Below are positions 9,016-18,035 of a DNA stretch of 64,000 nt, piece after piece; the stretch's first letter is position 1; each line of letters begins with the position of its first letter. A program made the position numbers and the translations under genes. Source of the stretch: Chelatococcus albus (GTDB taxonomy: Bacteria; Pseudomonadota; Alphaproteobacteria; Rhizobiales; Beijerinckiaceae); NCBI RefSeq assembly GCF_030067675.1, contig NZ_JASJEV010000003.1, positions 310,001-374,000 on the forward strand, written 5' to 3'. The notes beneath the pieces were generated by a model. It ran no database searches and was not told the origin of the DNA. It saw nothing but the letters and a program-made list of their open reading frames with translations.

Positions 9016-9371
9016 CCAGCCTTTGCCTGCAAAGGCCCGCTCGCTCCGCCCGCCGGACTTCCGGCCCCGCCAGCGGCGCGACGCACCCCTAGATAGCGGG
9101 TTCGGGTCTTCCTGTCATCAGGGTACGCTCTCCGTTCACCGGATTTCGCTTCCGCAATCGACGGACATGCGGCGCCACCCACTGCCGTTGCGCCCTGCGC
9201 CATCGAGACCGCTTCGAGACGCACCAGAAACATCCTAGTTTATTGCCGGACCCGGCTGCGGCATGGCGCATCCGATTGATATCGCATGCGGCGGGATCGG
9301 CCTTGACCACGGCCGTGCGATACGCGCCGATCCCACGTGACGTCACGGCGAACGAGAGGGCGTTGCCGACC
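9016..9371. other. Intergenic region between tRNA-Gly and a small membrane protein
   Basis: About 356 bases with no convincing gene. Visible elements are the 7-bp inverted repeat CCTTTGC-CT-GCAAAGG at 9020-9035 in the tRNA leader and the perfect 12-bp palindrome CGTGACGTCACG at 9336-9347, before the small gene at 9372. The short reading frames here have compositions typical of chance frames in GC-rich DNA. Confidence 0.6.
9336..9347. promoter_or_regulatory. Perfect 12-bp palindrome upstream of small membrane protein gene
   Basis: CGTGACGTCACG reads identically on both strands and ends 24 bases before the ATG at 9372. It could be a repressor site or an upstream element for the small gene, but no regulator can be assigned. 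A chance palindrome is possible. Confidence 0.35.
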
Positions 9372-9494
9372 ATGAGCAATCAATCCGGCTGGGACAGCGA
9401 GCGCGAGAAGCGCCTGTGGATGATCGGCTATGGCGCGCTGATGCTCGTCGTCGGCCTTGGTGCGGCGCGGCAGCTCCTGAAACTCTTCGGCTGA
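9372..9494 (+). CDS. Small single-pass membrane protein (40 aa)
   Basis: A 40-residue frame: a charged head (SGWDSEREKRLW) followed by one hydrophobic helix (MIGYGALMLVVGLGAA) and a short basic tail. A purine-rich stretch (gagaggg) sits about 11 bases upstream of the ATG. The charge-helix layout is typical of small bacterial inner-membrane proteins. No family is recognised. The frame is open upstream to 9243, but that part has unlikely composition, so the start at 9372 is preferred. Confidence 0.55.
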   Translation: MSNQSGWDSEREKRLWMIGYGALMLVVGLGAARQLLKLFG

Positions 9495-9507
9495 GGCCGC
9501 CCGGCCG

Positions 9508-10605
9508 TCATGCTTCCATGCGAAAGTGCTTGGAGAGTTTGAGGCCCTGCGCCTGGTAGTTGGAGCCGGCTTCCGCGCCGTAGAGGACGCGCGGGCGCGT
9601 TGCCATGCGTTCGTAGACGAGGCGACCGACGATCTGCCCGTCCTCGAGAATGAAGGGCACGTCGCGCGAGCGCACCTCGAGCACCGCGCGCGCCCCGGCC
9701 CCTCCCGCCCCGGCATGGCCGAAGCCGGGATCGAAGAAGCCGGCGTAGTGCACGCGGAATTCGCCGACCAGCGGATCGAAGGGCACCATCTCGGCCGCAT
9801 AGTCCGGCGGTACGTGCACGGCCTCCTTGGAGGCGAGGATGTAGAACTGGCCCGGATCGAGCACGAGCGCCCCCGCGCCGTCGGCATGGAGCGGCTCCCA
9901 GAACTCGCGGACGGGATAGACGCCCACACGATCGACATCGACGAGCCCCGTGTGGCGCTTGGCGCGGTAGCCGACCAGCCCGTCACCGAAACCGGACAAG
10001 TCGACGCTTACCGCAACGCCGCCCTGGATCGAGGGCTCGGCCGTGGTGACGACGCGCTCGCGCGCATGCACGGCCTTGAGCTCGACGTCATCGAGGCGGC
10101 TCGCCCCCACACGGAAGCGCAGCTGCGACAGCCGGGAGCCGGTGCGCACGAGGACGGGGAAGGTGCGCGGCGAAATCTCGGCGAAGAGCACGCCCTCATA
10201 GCCCGCGTCGATCATGTCGAACTCGCGAGCGCGATCTGCGATGACGCGGGTGAAGACGTCGAGCCGCCCCGTGGAGCTCTTCGGGTTCGCGGCGGCGGAG
10301 ACGGCACCTGGCAGAGCGAGCCCCTCGAGGATCTCGGCGATATAGACGCAGCCCGTCTCGAGCACCGCGCCGCGCGTGAGATCGATCTCATGCAGCGCGA
10401 GCCCCTGCAGCCGCTCGCGCACGCTGCGCTCCCGCCCCGGCAGGAAGCTCGCGCGCACGCGATAGGCCTTGGCACCGAGCCTCAGATCGAGGCTCGCCGG
10501 CTGGATCTGCCCCGGCACGAGCGGCGCCGGCGCACGGACGATACCCTCCTCCATGAAGGCGGCGATCGTTTCGGCAGACTGGATGCCGGGAAGAACGGAG
10601 ACCAT
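9508..10605 (-). CDS. dcd: 2'-deoxycytidine 5'-triphosphate deaminase, double-domain form
   Basis: Converts dCTP to dUTP in thymidylate supply. At 365 residues it is nearly twice the length of the Escherichia coli enzyme, and both halves look like the trimeric dUTPase/Dcd beta fold. The N-terminal half has the QIQPASLDLRLG motif typical of Dcd. The second half contains LDPGQFYILASKEAVHVPPDYAAEM and a C-terminal YQAQGLKLSKHF. Two-domain Dcd proteins are common in alphaproteobacteria. The start is ATG at 10605. Confidence 0.9.
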   Translation of the reverse strand: MVSVLPGIQSAETIAAFMEEGIVRAPAPLVPGQIQPASLDLRLGAKAYRVRASFLPGRERSVRERLQGLALHEIDLTRGAVLETGCVYIAEILEGLALPGAVSAAANPKSSTGRLDVFTRVIADRAREFDMIDAGYEGVLFAEISPRTFPVLVRTGSRLSQLRFRVGASRLDDVELKAVHARERVVTTAEPSIQGGVAVSVDLSGFGDGLVGYRAKRHTGLVDVDRVGVYPVREFWEPLHADGAGALVLDPGQFYILASKEAVHVPPDYAAEMVPFDPLVGEFRVHYAGFFDPGFGHAGAGGAGARAVLEVRSRDVPFILEDGQIVGRLVYERMATRPRVLYGAEAGSNYQAQGLKLSKHFRMEA

Positions 10606-10705
10606 GGGTCCTCGGCGGGGCGCAGCGGCGGACGGTCCGCCCTCCTAGCGCAGGTGGCAGCGCCCGCCAAGCGCCCACCCCTGTCGCCGTGCTCCGCCTC
10701 ACCTC

Positions 10706-11317
10706 TCAGCGATCCCCGAACGCCCGCCAGGCGAGCGCGATGCGGCCGGCGGCAGTGATGAAGGTCATCGCAGCGAAGGCGTAGGCGATGAGCGGGAAAT
10801 GCCCGGGAAGAAGCGTCATCGCGGCAAAGGCGAGGACTGTCTCCGTTCCCTCCGCGAGACCCGCCGTGAAGTAGATCGACTTCACCCCGCGCGAGGTCGT
10901 TTCCAGGCCACGCTTCGCGGCGATTGCCGCATAGGCCAGGAAAGTAGCACCATTGATGTAGAAGCTCGCCAGCAGCACGGCGGCCGGCAAGGCGTTCACC
11001 GCCGGGTCACGTAGCGCGAAGGCGAGCGGAAAGAGGCCGTAGAAGGCGAAGTCGCAGACGATGTCGAGAAAGCCGCCGCGGTCGGTCCGCTGCGTCGCCC
11101 GCGCCACCGCACCGTCGAGCCCGTCGGCGAGGCGGCCGAGGATGAGCGCCGCGCAGGCCACCGCATCGTGGCCCGCGACCACGCCGGCAGCCGCGCCAAG
11201 ACCCAGGACGAAGCCGGCGATCGTCACCGCATCTGCCGATATACCCCACCCTGCGACCACCCGGCCCGTCTCGGTGAGCGGCGGGTCGATGAGCCGGCGC
11301 ATGACGCCGTCAAGCAT
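10706..11317 (-). CDS. CDP-alcohol phosphatidyltransferase family protein
   Basis: A 203-residue integral membrane enzyme carrying the full family signature D-x2-D-G-x2-A-R-x8-G-x3-D-x3-D (DGLDGAVARATQRTDRGGFLD) near residue 70, with several hydrophobic helices around it. Such enzymes transfer a phosphatidyl group from CDP-diacylglycerol to an alcohol, or the reverse headgroup logic. The acceptor cannot be deduced. The ATG at 11317 is preferred over the longer frame to 11380. It lies about 100 bases upstream of dcd on the same strand. Confidence 0.85.
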   Translation of the reverse strand: MLDGVMRRLIDPPLTETGRVVAGWGISADAVTIAGFVLGLGAAAGVVAGHDAVACAALILGRLADGLDGAVARATQRTDRGGFLDIVCDFAFYGLFPLAFALRDPAVNALPAAVLLASFYINGATFLAYAAIAAKRGLETTSRGVKSIYFTAGLAEGTETVLAFAAMTLLPGHFPLIAYAFAAMTFITAAGRIALAWRAFGDR

Positions 11318-11427
11318 GATCGCTCCATCCCCTGCGTGACAGCAGCGCCAATTGACGCTTCGTGGATCGGGGCTTACCACGCTCGGGAGAATGTTGTCCG
11401 CTGAGGACCGTTCACGGAGCCGCGACG

Positions 11428-11820
11428 ATGTACAGGGCCGTGACCCGCGGGATCCGCGTCACCGTGGAACCGCAATTCCTCGAGGAGGAGTCGGCGCCCG
11501 CCGATGGCCGTTATTTCTGGGCCTATACCGTCGAGATCGCCAATCTCGGCAAGGAAACCGTGCAGCTCAAGACGCGCCACTGGCGCATCACCGATGGCAC
11601 CGGACAGCTGCACGAGGTGCGCGGTGCCGGCGTTGTCGGCGAGGAGCCGGTGCTCGCGCCCGGCGACACCTATTCCTACACGAGCGGCTGCCCGCTGGGC
11701 ACGCCGCACGGAACCATGACGGGCGACTACACCATGGTGACGCGCAGCGGGGAGACCTTCCCCGTCGAGATTCCGCTCTTCCCGCTCGACAGCCCCTATG
11801 TGAAGCGCGTCGTGCATTGA
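11428..11820 (+). CDS. apaG: ApaG domain protein
   Basis: A 130-residue protein that is almost entirely the ApaG fold, an Ig-like beta sandwich. Diagnostic blocks are VEPQFLEEESAP, YFWAYTVEIANLG, LKTRHWRITDG and SYTSGCPLGTPHGTM. It has been linked to cobalt/magnesium resistance in enterobacteria, and its fold is also used as a domain in F-box proteins. The biochemical role is unclear. The ATG at 11428 matches family length. It is followed by argE on the same strand after about 150 bases. Confidence 0.93.
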   Translation: MYRAVTRGIRVTVEPQFLEEESAPADGRYFWAYTVEIANLGKETVQLKTRHWRITDGTGQLHEVRGAGVVGEEPVLAPGDTYSYTSGCPLGTPHGTMTGDYTMVTRSGETFPVEIPLFPLDSPYVKRVVH

Positions 11821-11971
11821 ACGCATGGCCGCCGCGAGCGGCGCAGCCACCCGGGTGGGCGGCGCGTTCGAACCGATTGGAGCAAGACGCAGATCGCCGC
11901 CGGGGCTCCTCCTTCGCGCGGGTGAGCGCCCCAGGACCGACCGCCTTTCACCAGATCCTACCGGAGCCTTC

Positions 11972-13135
11972 ATGACCGGCCCTCGTCTCACGCCCCTCGA
12001 CATGCTCGCGCGGCTCGTCGCCTTCGACACCGAGAGCACGAAGTCGAACCTGCCGCTCATCGCCTTCGTCGAGGACTACCTGAAGGCCTGGAACGTTCCC
12101 TTCGTCCGCATCCCCAACGCCACCGGCGACAAGGCGGCGCTCTTCGCGACCATCGGCCCGTCCGACCGAGGCGGCGTCGTGCTCTCCGGCCACACCGACG
12201 TGGTGCCCGTCGCGGGCCAGGCCTGGACGAGCGATCCCTTCGCGCTGCGAGTGGCCGACGGACGAGCCTATGGGCGCGGCGCCGTCGACATGAAGGGCTT
12301 CTGCGCCACGGCACTCGCCCTGGTTCCGGAATTCCTGGCAGCACGGCTCGAAACGCCGATCCACATCTTCCTGTCCTATGACGAGGAGACGACCTGCCTC
12401 GGCGTCGTCGACGGCATCCGTCGCATGGGCCATGACCTGCCGCGCCCGATCGCCGTCTTCGTCGGCGAGCCGACGGGCCTCGAGGTCACAGACGCACACA
12501 AGAGCGTCATCACGCTCACGACCGGCGTCTACGGACACGAGGCGCACTCCTCCAAACCCGCGCTCGGCGCGAGCGCGGTGATGGCGGCGGCAGAGCTCGT
12601 CACGGAGCTCGGCCGCATGGCGGAGGACTACGTTCGGCGCGGCGATGCCTCGGGGCGCTTCGACCCGCCCTATACGACGATCCACGTCGGCACCATCAAC
12701 GGCGGCACCGCGCGCAACATCCTGGCCAGGGAATGCCACTTCCACTGGGAGTTCCGCGGCCTGCCGGATCTCGACGAGAGCGAGATCCCCGCCCGCTTCG
12801 CCCATTTCGCGGACAGCGTGGTTCTGCCGAAGATGCGCCGCACCGCTCCCGACGCGCGCATCGAGACCCGCATAGAGGTTTCGGTGCCCGGCCTCGCGCC
12901 CGAACCGGGGTCCACCGCCGAGACCCTGGCGCTGCGCCTCGCCGGCAGGAACCGCACGATCGCCGTGCCCTACGCCACCGAGGCTGGCCGCTTCCAGACC
13001 GCCGGCATCCCGACCGTCGTCTGTGGCCCCGGGTCCATCGACCAGGCGCATCAGCCCGACGAGTACATCACCCTCGCCGATCTCGAGGCGGGCGCGGTAT
13101 TCCTGCGCCGGCTCGCGGCGAGCCTGGCGGCGTAA
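11972..13135 (+). CDS. argE: Acetylornithine deacetylase
   Basis: Hydrolyses N-acetylornithine to ornithine and acetate in arginine biosynthesis. The 387-residue M20-family metallopeptidase fold shows the metal-ligand blocks SGHTDVVPV and GAVDMKGF, plus the catalytic glutamate block YDEETTCLG. The dimerisation domain follows, then a C-terminal FQTAGIPTVVCGPG. A ggag site lies 5 bases before the ATG at 11972. argD and argF lie nearby on the other strand. Confidence 0.92.
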   Translation: MTGPRLTPLDMLARLVAFDTESTKSNLPLIAFVEDYLKAWNVPFVRIPNATGDKAALFATIGPSDRGGVVLSGHTDVVPVAGQAWTSDPFALRVADGRAYGRGAVDMKGFCATALALVPEFLAARLETPIHIFLSYDEETTCLGVVDGIRRMGHDLPRPIAVFVGEPTGLEVTDAHKSVITLTTGVYGHEAHSSKPALGASAVMAAAELVTELGRMAEDYVRRGDASGRFDPPYTTIHVGTINGGTARNILARECHFHWEFRGLPDLDESEIPARFAHFADSVVLPKMRRTAPDARIETRIEVSVPGLAPEPGSTAETLALRLAGRNRTIAVPYATEAGRFQTAGIPTVVCGPGSIDQAHQPDEYITLADLEAGAVFLRRLAASLAA

Positions 13136-13155
13136 GGCGCACGAGACGCCCACCC

Positions 13156-13716
13156 ATGAAGAAGATCATCCACTGCATCCGCCATGGGCAATCGACCTTC
13201 AATGCGCTCTTCGAGGTGACGCAGGCCGATCCGCTGCATTTCGACGCTCCGCTCTCGGCATTGGGGCATGAGCAGGTGCGGACAACGGCACCAGCCGTGG
13301 CGGATACGCACTACGAACTCGTTGTGACCTCGCCGCTGACGCGCGCGCTGCAAACCACCCTCGGCCTGTTCGGCGGCCATCCGCAGAACCCGCCCATCCT
13401 CGTCGAGGCCCTGCACCGGGAGCACCTGGCCAACAGCTGCGACGTCGGACGGCCGCCGTCGGTTCTCGCGCGGGACTTTCCCGAGCTCACCTTCGGGCAT
13501 CTCGACGAGGTGTGGTGGCACAACGACGGCGCCCCCGACGAACGTGGCATCCATGTCGAGCCGATCGCCGTCGTCGAGGAGCGCGCCCACGCCTTCCGCG
13601 CGTGGCTCGCCGCCCGTCCCGAACGCTCGATCGCCGTGGTCGGGCATGGCACCTTCTTCTTCCATCTGATGGGTCACCGCTTCGCCAACTGCGAGATCGT
13701 AGCCTTCGACCTGTAG
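13156..13716 (+). CDS. Histidine phosphatase family protein
   Basis: A 186-residue phosphoglycerate-mutase-like phosphatase. The catalytic RHG motif is CIRHGQST at residues 8-15, the SPLTRALQT block carries the second arginine, and the distal catalytic histidine is in VVGHGTFFF near residue 165. It lies 20 bases after argE and is probably co-transcribed. The substrate is unknown. Spacing and length fit small cytoplasmic members of the family. Confidence 0.88.
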   Translation: MKKIIHCIRHGQSTFNALFEVTQADPLHFDAPLSALGHEQVRTTAPAVADTHYELVVTSPLTRALQTTLGLFGGHPQNPPILVEALHREHLANSCDVGRPPSVLARDFPELTFGHLDEVWWHNDGAPDERGIHVEPIAVVEERAHAFRAWLAARPERSIAVVGHGTFFFHLMGHRFANCEIVAFDL

Positions 13717-13840
13717 AGCCGCCCTGCGCCGGCAGGACCAAGGCAGGACCCGCGCGGGTGTCGGGCAGGACCGGCGCCCGCCGTTCGCGTCACCGGCCCG
13801 CCCCGCCAGCGGGCCCCTCGCATGCAACGCCGTCGGATGA

Positions 13841-14839
13841 TCAGGCTTGCGACGCTTCGATGCCGGCCTCCACCGTTGCCGGGTCGAAATCGTAGTGACG
13901 CGAGCAGAACTCGCAGGTGATGCCGATGCGACCGTCGTCCCCCACCATGTCCCGACGATCCTCCGGCGAGAACCGATGCAGCATGGCAAGGATGCGATCG
14001 GTGGAGCACCGGCAGGCCTCGTGCACCGCGGAGGCCTCGAAGACGCGCACGCCACGTTCGTGGAACAGGCGGTAGAGCAGCCGCTCGCTCGACAGGTTGG
14101 GATCGAGAAGCTCGTGGTCCTCGATCGTCTCCGCCAGGACCTTGGCTTCCGTCCAGGCGTCGTCCTCGACGCGGGCCAGGGTGATGTTCTGATCCTGCAG
14201 CGCATCTCCGGGATGCAGGTCTGCCTGGCGCATGCGTTCCGGCGATTTCGGCAGGAACTGCATGATGAGGCCGCCGGCGCGGAAACTGTGCCGGGCTTTG
14301 CCTTCCGCACTGATGAATTCCTCGCCCACGGCCAGCCGGACGAAGGTGGGGATCTGTTCGGACTGGCGGAAATACTGGTGCGCCGCCTCCTGGAAGTCCT
14401 GCCCCTGCAGCGCGACCACACCCTGGTAGCGCGCCATGTCGGCCCCCTGGTCGATGGTCAGCGCCAGATGACCCTGGCCGAGCAGCGTGCCCGTCGAAGG
14501 CGCGCCTTCGGCTGCGATCCCCGCCAGCCGTTCCGCATCGAATCGTGCGCAGGCGCGCACGCGATCCGGCGTGTCGAAATCGACGACCACCATGTCGACC
14601 GGCCCGTCACTGCGCGTCTGCAACTGGAAGCGCCCCTCGAACTTCAGTGACGCCCCGAGGAGGACGGTGAGCGCCACAGCCTCGCCAAGCACGCGCGAGA
14701 CCGGCGCCGGATAGGTGTGGCGCTCCAGAATCGTGTCGATGGATGCCCCAAGCCGCACGACCCGACCGCGCACGTCGAGCCCCTCGACCGCGAAGGGCAG
14801 TACGCGGTCGTCCCCCTCGTGACGCAGGGCGACCGTCAT
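13841..14839 (-). CDS. hslO: Redox-regulated chaperone Hsp33
   Basis: A holdase chaperone activated by oxidation and unfolding. The 332-residue protein ends with the zinc-binding switch: CRCS, then CEFC about 30 residues later (C-x-C...C-x2-C), all four cysteines present. The N-terminal core contains [20 protein letters not shown]. The frame is open further upstream to 14977, but the ATG at 14839 overlaps the argF stop by 4 bases (ATGA), indicating translational coupling. It is the last gene of argD-argF-hslO, an order widely kept in alphaproteobacteria. Confidence 0.95.
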   Translation of the reverse strand: MTVALRHEGDDRVLPFAVEGLDVRGRVVRLGASIDTILERHTYPAPVSRVLGEAVALTVLLGASLKFEGRFQLQTRSDGPVDMVVVDFDTPDRVRACARFDAERLAGIAAEGAPSTGTLLGQGHLALTIDQGADMARYQGVVALQGQDFQEAAHQYFRQSEQIPTFVRLAVGEEFISAEGKARHSFRAGGLIMQFLPKSPERMRQADLHPGDALQDQNITLARVEDDAWTEAKVLAETIEDHELLDPNLSSERLLYRLFHERGVRVFEASAVHEACRCSTDRILAMLHRFSPEDRRDMVGDDGRIGITCEFCSRHYDFDPATVEAGIEASQA

Positions 14840-15771
14840 CCTTCGAGCGCCCCCAGGCACCAGGCGAGGATGCCCTTCTGCGCATGCAGGCGGTTCTCCG
14901 CCTCGTCGAAGACGACGGACTGAGGACCGTCCATGACCTCGTCCGTCACCTCCTCGCCGCGGTGGGCAGGCAGGCAATGCATGAAGATGGCATCCTTGGC
15001 GGCGGCGGCCATGAGCTTGCCGTTGACCTGGTAGGGCTGCAGGAGATTGTGCCGTCGCCCCTCGTCCTCGTCGCCCATCGACACCCAGCAGTCGGTGACG
15101 ACCGCGTCCGCCCCGGCGACCGCCTCGAAGGCGTCCGTGGTCAGCGACACGCGCGCGCCCTCCCGGCGCGCCCAGGCCATCAGCTCCTCGCTCGGCGACA
15201 GCTCCGGCGGGCTGGCGATGTTGAGCGTGAAGTCGAGGCGCGCCGCGGCATGGACCCAGGAGGCGAGCACGTTATTGGCATCGCCCGACCAGGCGACGGT
15301 CCGCCCCTTGATGGGTCCGCGGTGCTCCTCGAAGGTGAGCACGTCGGCCATGATCTGGCACGGATGCGTGAGCTTGGTCAGTCCGTTGATGACCGGCACC
15401 GTTGCATGGCGCGCGAGCTCGAGCATGGCATCGTGATCGAGGATGCGGATCATGATGGCATCGACGTAGCGCGACAGCACGCGGGCCGTATCCGCGATCG
15501 TCTCGCCGCGGCCGAGCTGCATTTCGCTGCCCGTGAGCATCAGCGTCTCGCCGCCGAGCTCGCGCATGCCGATATCGAAGGAAACCCGCGTGCGCGTCGA
15601 CGGCTTGTCAAAGATCATGGCGAGCACCTTGCCGGCGAGCGGGCGCTCGCCGGCCGGCTCGCCCTTGCGGCGGCGGGCCTTGATGGCGGCACTCGCGTCG
15701 AGCACGCGCCGCAGCTCCTCGCTCGAGAAATCGGTGAGATCGAGGAAATGGCGTGGGTCGGGCCGCATCAT
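14836..15771 (-). CDS. argF: Ornithine carbamoyltransferase
   Basis: Joins ornithine and carbamoyl phosphate to make citrulline. The 311-residue protein has the carbamoyl-phosphate loop STRTR near residue 58, the HPCQ motif near residue 138, ornithine-binding residues around [11 protein letters not shown], and the HCLP motif near residue 272. Two in-frame ATG codons stand at 15771 and 15768, and the argD stop codon lies within that overlap. It is the middle gene of argD-argF-hslO. Confidence 0.96.
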   Translation of the reverse strand: MMRPDPRHFLDLTDFSSEELRRVLDASAAIKARRRKGEPAGERPLAGKVLAMIFDKPSTRTRVSFDIGMRELGGETLMLTGSEMQLGRGETIADTARVLSRYVDAIMIRILDHDAMLELARHATVPVINGLTKLTHPCQIMADVLTFEEHRGPIKGRTVAWSGDANNVLASWVHAAARLDFTLNIASPPELSPSEELMAWARREGARVSLTTDAFEAVAGADAVVTDCWVSMGDEDEGRRHNLLQPYQVNGKLMAAAAKDAIFMHCLPAHRGEEVTDEVMDGPQSVVFDEAENRLHAQKGILAWCLGALEG

Positions 15772-16976
15772 TCCGCCGCTCCCCGCTGGGCCACACCCCG
15801 GATTTCGGCCTCCATGGCGCTCGCGGCGGCGTCGAGGCGGGCAAAGCCCTCCGCGATCTCCGCCTCATCGATGATGAGAGGCGGCAGGAGGCGCACGACA
15901 TTGTCGCCGGCACCGATGACGATCAGGTTCTGCTGCCGCGCGGCATTGACGAAATCGGTGTTGGGGACGTTGAGCTTGAGACCGAGCATCAGCCCTTCGC
16001 CGCGGATCTCGGCGATGATGTGCGGATGGCGGTCCTTGAGCTCGGCGAGGCGTTGCTTGAGCAGGAGCCCCACCTTGCGCACGTGCTCCAGGAAGCCCGG
16101 CTCGAGCACGACGTCGAGCACGGCGTTGCCCACCGCCATGGCGAGCGGATTGCCGCCGAAGGTCGTGCCGTGCACGCCGACCGTCATGCCCTTGCCGGCC
16201 TCCTGCGTGCACAGGCAGGCGCCCATGGGGAAGCCCCCGCCGATGCCCTTGGCGACCGCCATGATATCGGGCGTGATGCCGGCCCATTCGTGGGCGAAGA
16301 GCTTGCCGGTACGCCCCACCCCCGTCTGCACCTCGTCGAGGATGAGCAGCAGGCCCTTCTCGTCGCAGAGCGCGCGCAGGCGCTTCAAGTCCGCCGGCGG
16401 CACCGGCCGCAGTCCGCCCTCGCCCTGGATGGGCTCGATGAGGATCGCGCCCGTCTCAGGGCCGATGACGGCCTCGAGCGCCTTCCAGTCGCCGAAGGGC
16501 ACCTGGTCGAAGCCTTCGACCTTCGGGCCGAAGCCTTCCAGGTACTTCTTCTGGCCGCCGGCGGCGATGGTCGCGAGCGTGCGGCCGTGGAACGCCCCTT
16601 CGAAGGTGACGACGCGGAAGCGCTGCGGGTTGCCGCAGGCCGAATGATATTTGCGCGCCATCTTGATGGCGCATTCGAGCGCTTCCGCCCCGGAATTGGT
16701 GAAGAAGACGTGGTCGGCGAAGGTGGCATCGACGAGGCGCCGGGCCAGCCGCTCGCCTTCGGGGATGCGGAAGATGTTGGAGGTATGCCAGAGCTTCTGC
16801 GCCTGCTCGGTGAGCGCCTTCACGAGGTGCGGATGGGCGTGCCCGAGCGCGTTGACCGCAATGCCAGCGCCGAAGTCGAGATATCGCTGCCCGTCGCGCG
16901 CCACGAGCCAGGCGCCCTCGCCCTTCTCGAATTCCACATCGGCACGCGCATAGGTTGGCAGCAACGGCGAAGTCAC
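15768..16976 (-). CDS. argD: Acetylornithine aminotransferase
   Basis: A PLP enzyme that makes N-acetylornithine from the semialdehyde; some relatives also use succinyldiaminopimelate. The 402-residue protein shows [16 protein letters not shown], the phosphate-cup block, [15 protein letters not shown] with the PLP-contacting aspartate, and the Schiff-base lysine in [15 protein letters not shown] choose the GTG at 16976 because a GGAG lies 9 bases upstream and the protein then begins [11 protein letters not shown], as in homologues. The open frame extends to 17057. It heads the argD-argF-hslO operon. Two tandem hairpins lie in its leader. Confidence 0.95.
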   Translation of the reverse strand: MTSPLLPTYARADVEFEKGEGAWLVARDGQRYLDFGAGIAVNALGHAHPHLVKALTEQAQKLWHTSNIFRIPEGERLARRLVDATFADHVFFTNSGAEALECAIKMARKYHSACGNPQRFRVVTFEGAFHGRTLATIAAGGQKKYLEGFGPKVEGFDQVPFGDWKALEAVIGPETGAILIEPIQGEGGLRPVPPADLKRLRALCDEKGLLLILDEVQTGVGRTGKLFAHEWAGITPDIMAVAKGIGGGFPMGACLCTQEAGKGMTVGVHGTTFGGNPLAMAVGNAVLDVVLEPGFLEHVRKVGLLLKQRLAELKDRHPHIIAEIRGEGLMLGLKLNVPNTDFVNAARQQNLIVIGAGDNVVRLLPPLIIDEAEIAEGFARLDAAASAMEAEIRGVAQRGAAE

Positions 16977-17006
16977 GGTGTCAGTCTCCGCTCCGGAGTG
17001 GGATGG

Positions 17007-17028
17007 TTTTCCGGCAATCCCCGGAAAA
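17007..17028 (-). promoter_or_regulatory. Second argD leader hairpin
   Basis: TTTTCCGG and CCGGAAAA form a perfect 8-bp inverted repeat around a 6-base loop, about 30 bases before the argD GTG. It lies directly after the GC-rich hairpin when read toward argD and includes part of that hairpin's T-rich tail. The structure is visible. A role in attenuation or RNA stability is inference. Confidence 0.5.
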
Positions 17029-17033
17029 TCAAA

Positions 17034-17057
17034 GTGCCGCCCCAATGGGGGCGGCAC
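17034..17057 (-). terminator. Terminator-like hairpin in the argD leader
   Basis: GTGCCGCCCC and GGGGCGGCAC form a perfect 10-bp stem with a 4-base loop. Read toward argD it is followed by TTTGATTTT, so it looks like an intrinsic terminator placed 58 bases before the argD start. No gene on this strand ends here, because gcrA is divergent. It is therefore a candidate transcription attenuator for argD-argF-hslO, provided the promoter lies upstream of 17057. Confidence 0.5.
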
Positions 17058-17360
17058 GAACGCAATTCTAGATGGGGCGCCGGTGCTGTCAATTCAAAGG
17101 CGCTGATCCGAGCCATCATCGCCGGCGCGCTGCACTGCCCGCAGAACGTCATCATCTTGGGGAAAAAAGCCGCGCAATCCGCCGGACTGTTGCACCGGAC
17201 TTCCGGCATATTGTAGTTTCCGACCCGTCGACTACGACATCTCGTGCGGCGGACTTTCCATCGACGTATCAGTCGGGTGGTTCGCGACAGGGCGTCATCG
17301 CCTCGTCGCGATCGGCGAGGGATTCCGCGAGCCGACGAGATATCCCGTGCGGAGGCAGCG

Positions 17361-17900
17361 ATGAGCGATCCGAGCCAGACCTGGAGCGACGAGCGGGTGG
17401 AGCTTTTGCGGAAGCTCTGGTCCGACGGCCTGAGCGCCAGCCAGATTGCGGCCGAGCTCGGCGGCGTGACGCGCAATGCCGTGATCGGCAAGGTGCACCG
17501 CCTCGGCCTGTCGGGGCGCGCCAAATCTCCGACGCCCGCCGCCTCCCGCCCGCGGACCAAGGTGACGCGGCCTCCGAGCCATCCCATGAGCCACGGCAAC
17601 CCGACCGCCGTGCGCGGCAACGTGGCGCTGGCGGCGTCGGCCGCGCCCGAGGCGGAACCCGAGGTCGAGGAAGCTCCCGCCCCCCGCGAGAACGTGGTGG
17701 TGCCGCTCTCCGAGCGCGTCACCATCATGGAGCTGCGCGAGTTCATGTGCCGGTGGCCGATGGGCGACCCCACCTCGGCCGAATTCCGCTTCTGCGGTGC
17801 GAAGTCGGTGACGGGCCTTCCCTATTGCTCCTACCATGCGCGCATCGCCTACCAGCCGGCGACCGACCGCAAGCGCGACCGCAAGGCGGTCCGGGCCTGA
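17361..17900 (+). CDS. gcrA: GcrA cell-cycle regulator
   Basis: A 179-residue sigma70-dependent transcription factor that works with CcrM adenine methylation at GAnTC to time cell-cycle genes in alphaproteobacteria. The N-terminal helix-turn-helix (TWSDERVELLRKLWSDGLSASQIAAELG, then TRNAVIGKVHRLGLSGR) is near identical to the family pattern. A variable acidic/Pro linker and the C-terminal RNA-polymerase-binding region with CRWPMGDP, FCGAK and YCSYH follow. The ggagg site is 5 bases before the ATG at 17361. It is followed by a strong intrinsic terminator. Confidence 0.96.
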   Translation: MSDPSQTWSDERVELLRKLWSDGLSASQIAAELGGVTRNAVIGKVHRLGLSGRAKSPTPAASRPRTKVTRPPSHPMSHGNPTAVRGNVALAASAAPEAEPEVEEAPAPRENVVVPLSERVTIMELREFMCRWPMGDPTSAEFRFCGAKSVTGLPYCSYHARIAYQPATDRKRDRKAVRA

Positions 17901-17936
17901 CCGGACGGGGCGCGTCGCCGATCATCCAGAGGCGCA

Positions 17937-17959
17937 GGGCGGCCGCAGCCGCCCTTTTT
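17937..17959 (+). terminator. Intrinsic terminator of gcrA
   Basis: A perfect 7-bp stem GGGCGGC/GCCGCCC with loop CGCA is followed at once by five T. It lies 37 bases after the gcrA stop and before the convergent phoB gene. On the opposite strand no T-run follows, so it should act mainly on gcrA. Confidence 0.88.
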
Positions 17960-18035
17960 CGTGACCGTCTCCCGCGGCCCGTGCCCCTCGGGCCGCGCGA
18001 CATCGGCTGCGGCCGAGAGGATGCCGGGGGCGGTC

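Larger units (their letters stand above)
16977..17360. other. Divergent argD / gcrA control region
   Basis: About 384 bases separate the two divergent starts. The argD side holds two tight inverted repeats (17007-17028 and 17034-17057). The gcrA side ends with ggaggcagcg before its ATG. Several GAnTC (CcrM methylation) sites, including gattc near 17323, are visible, which would suit GcrA-linked control. No additional gene is supported. Confidence 0.6.

Noticed and set aside
13748-13759. Palindrome ACCCGCGCGGGT between convergent genes, considered as a terminator
   Set aside because: There is no loop and no T-run on either strand; GC palindromes of this size are frequent in this DNA.
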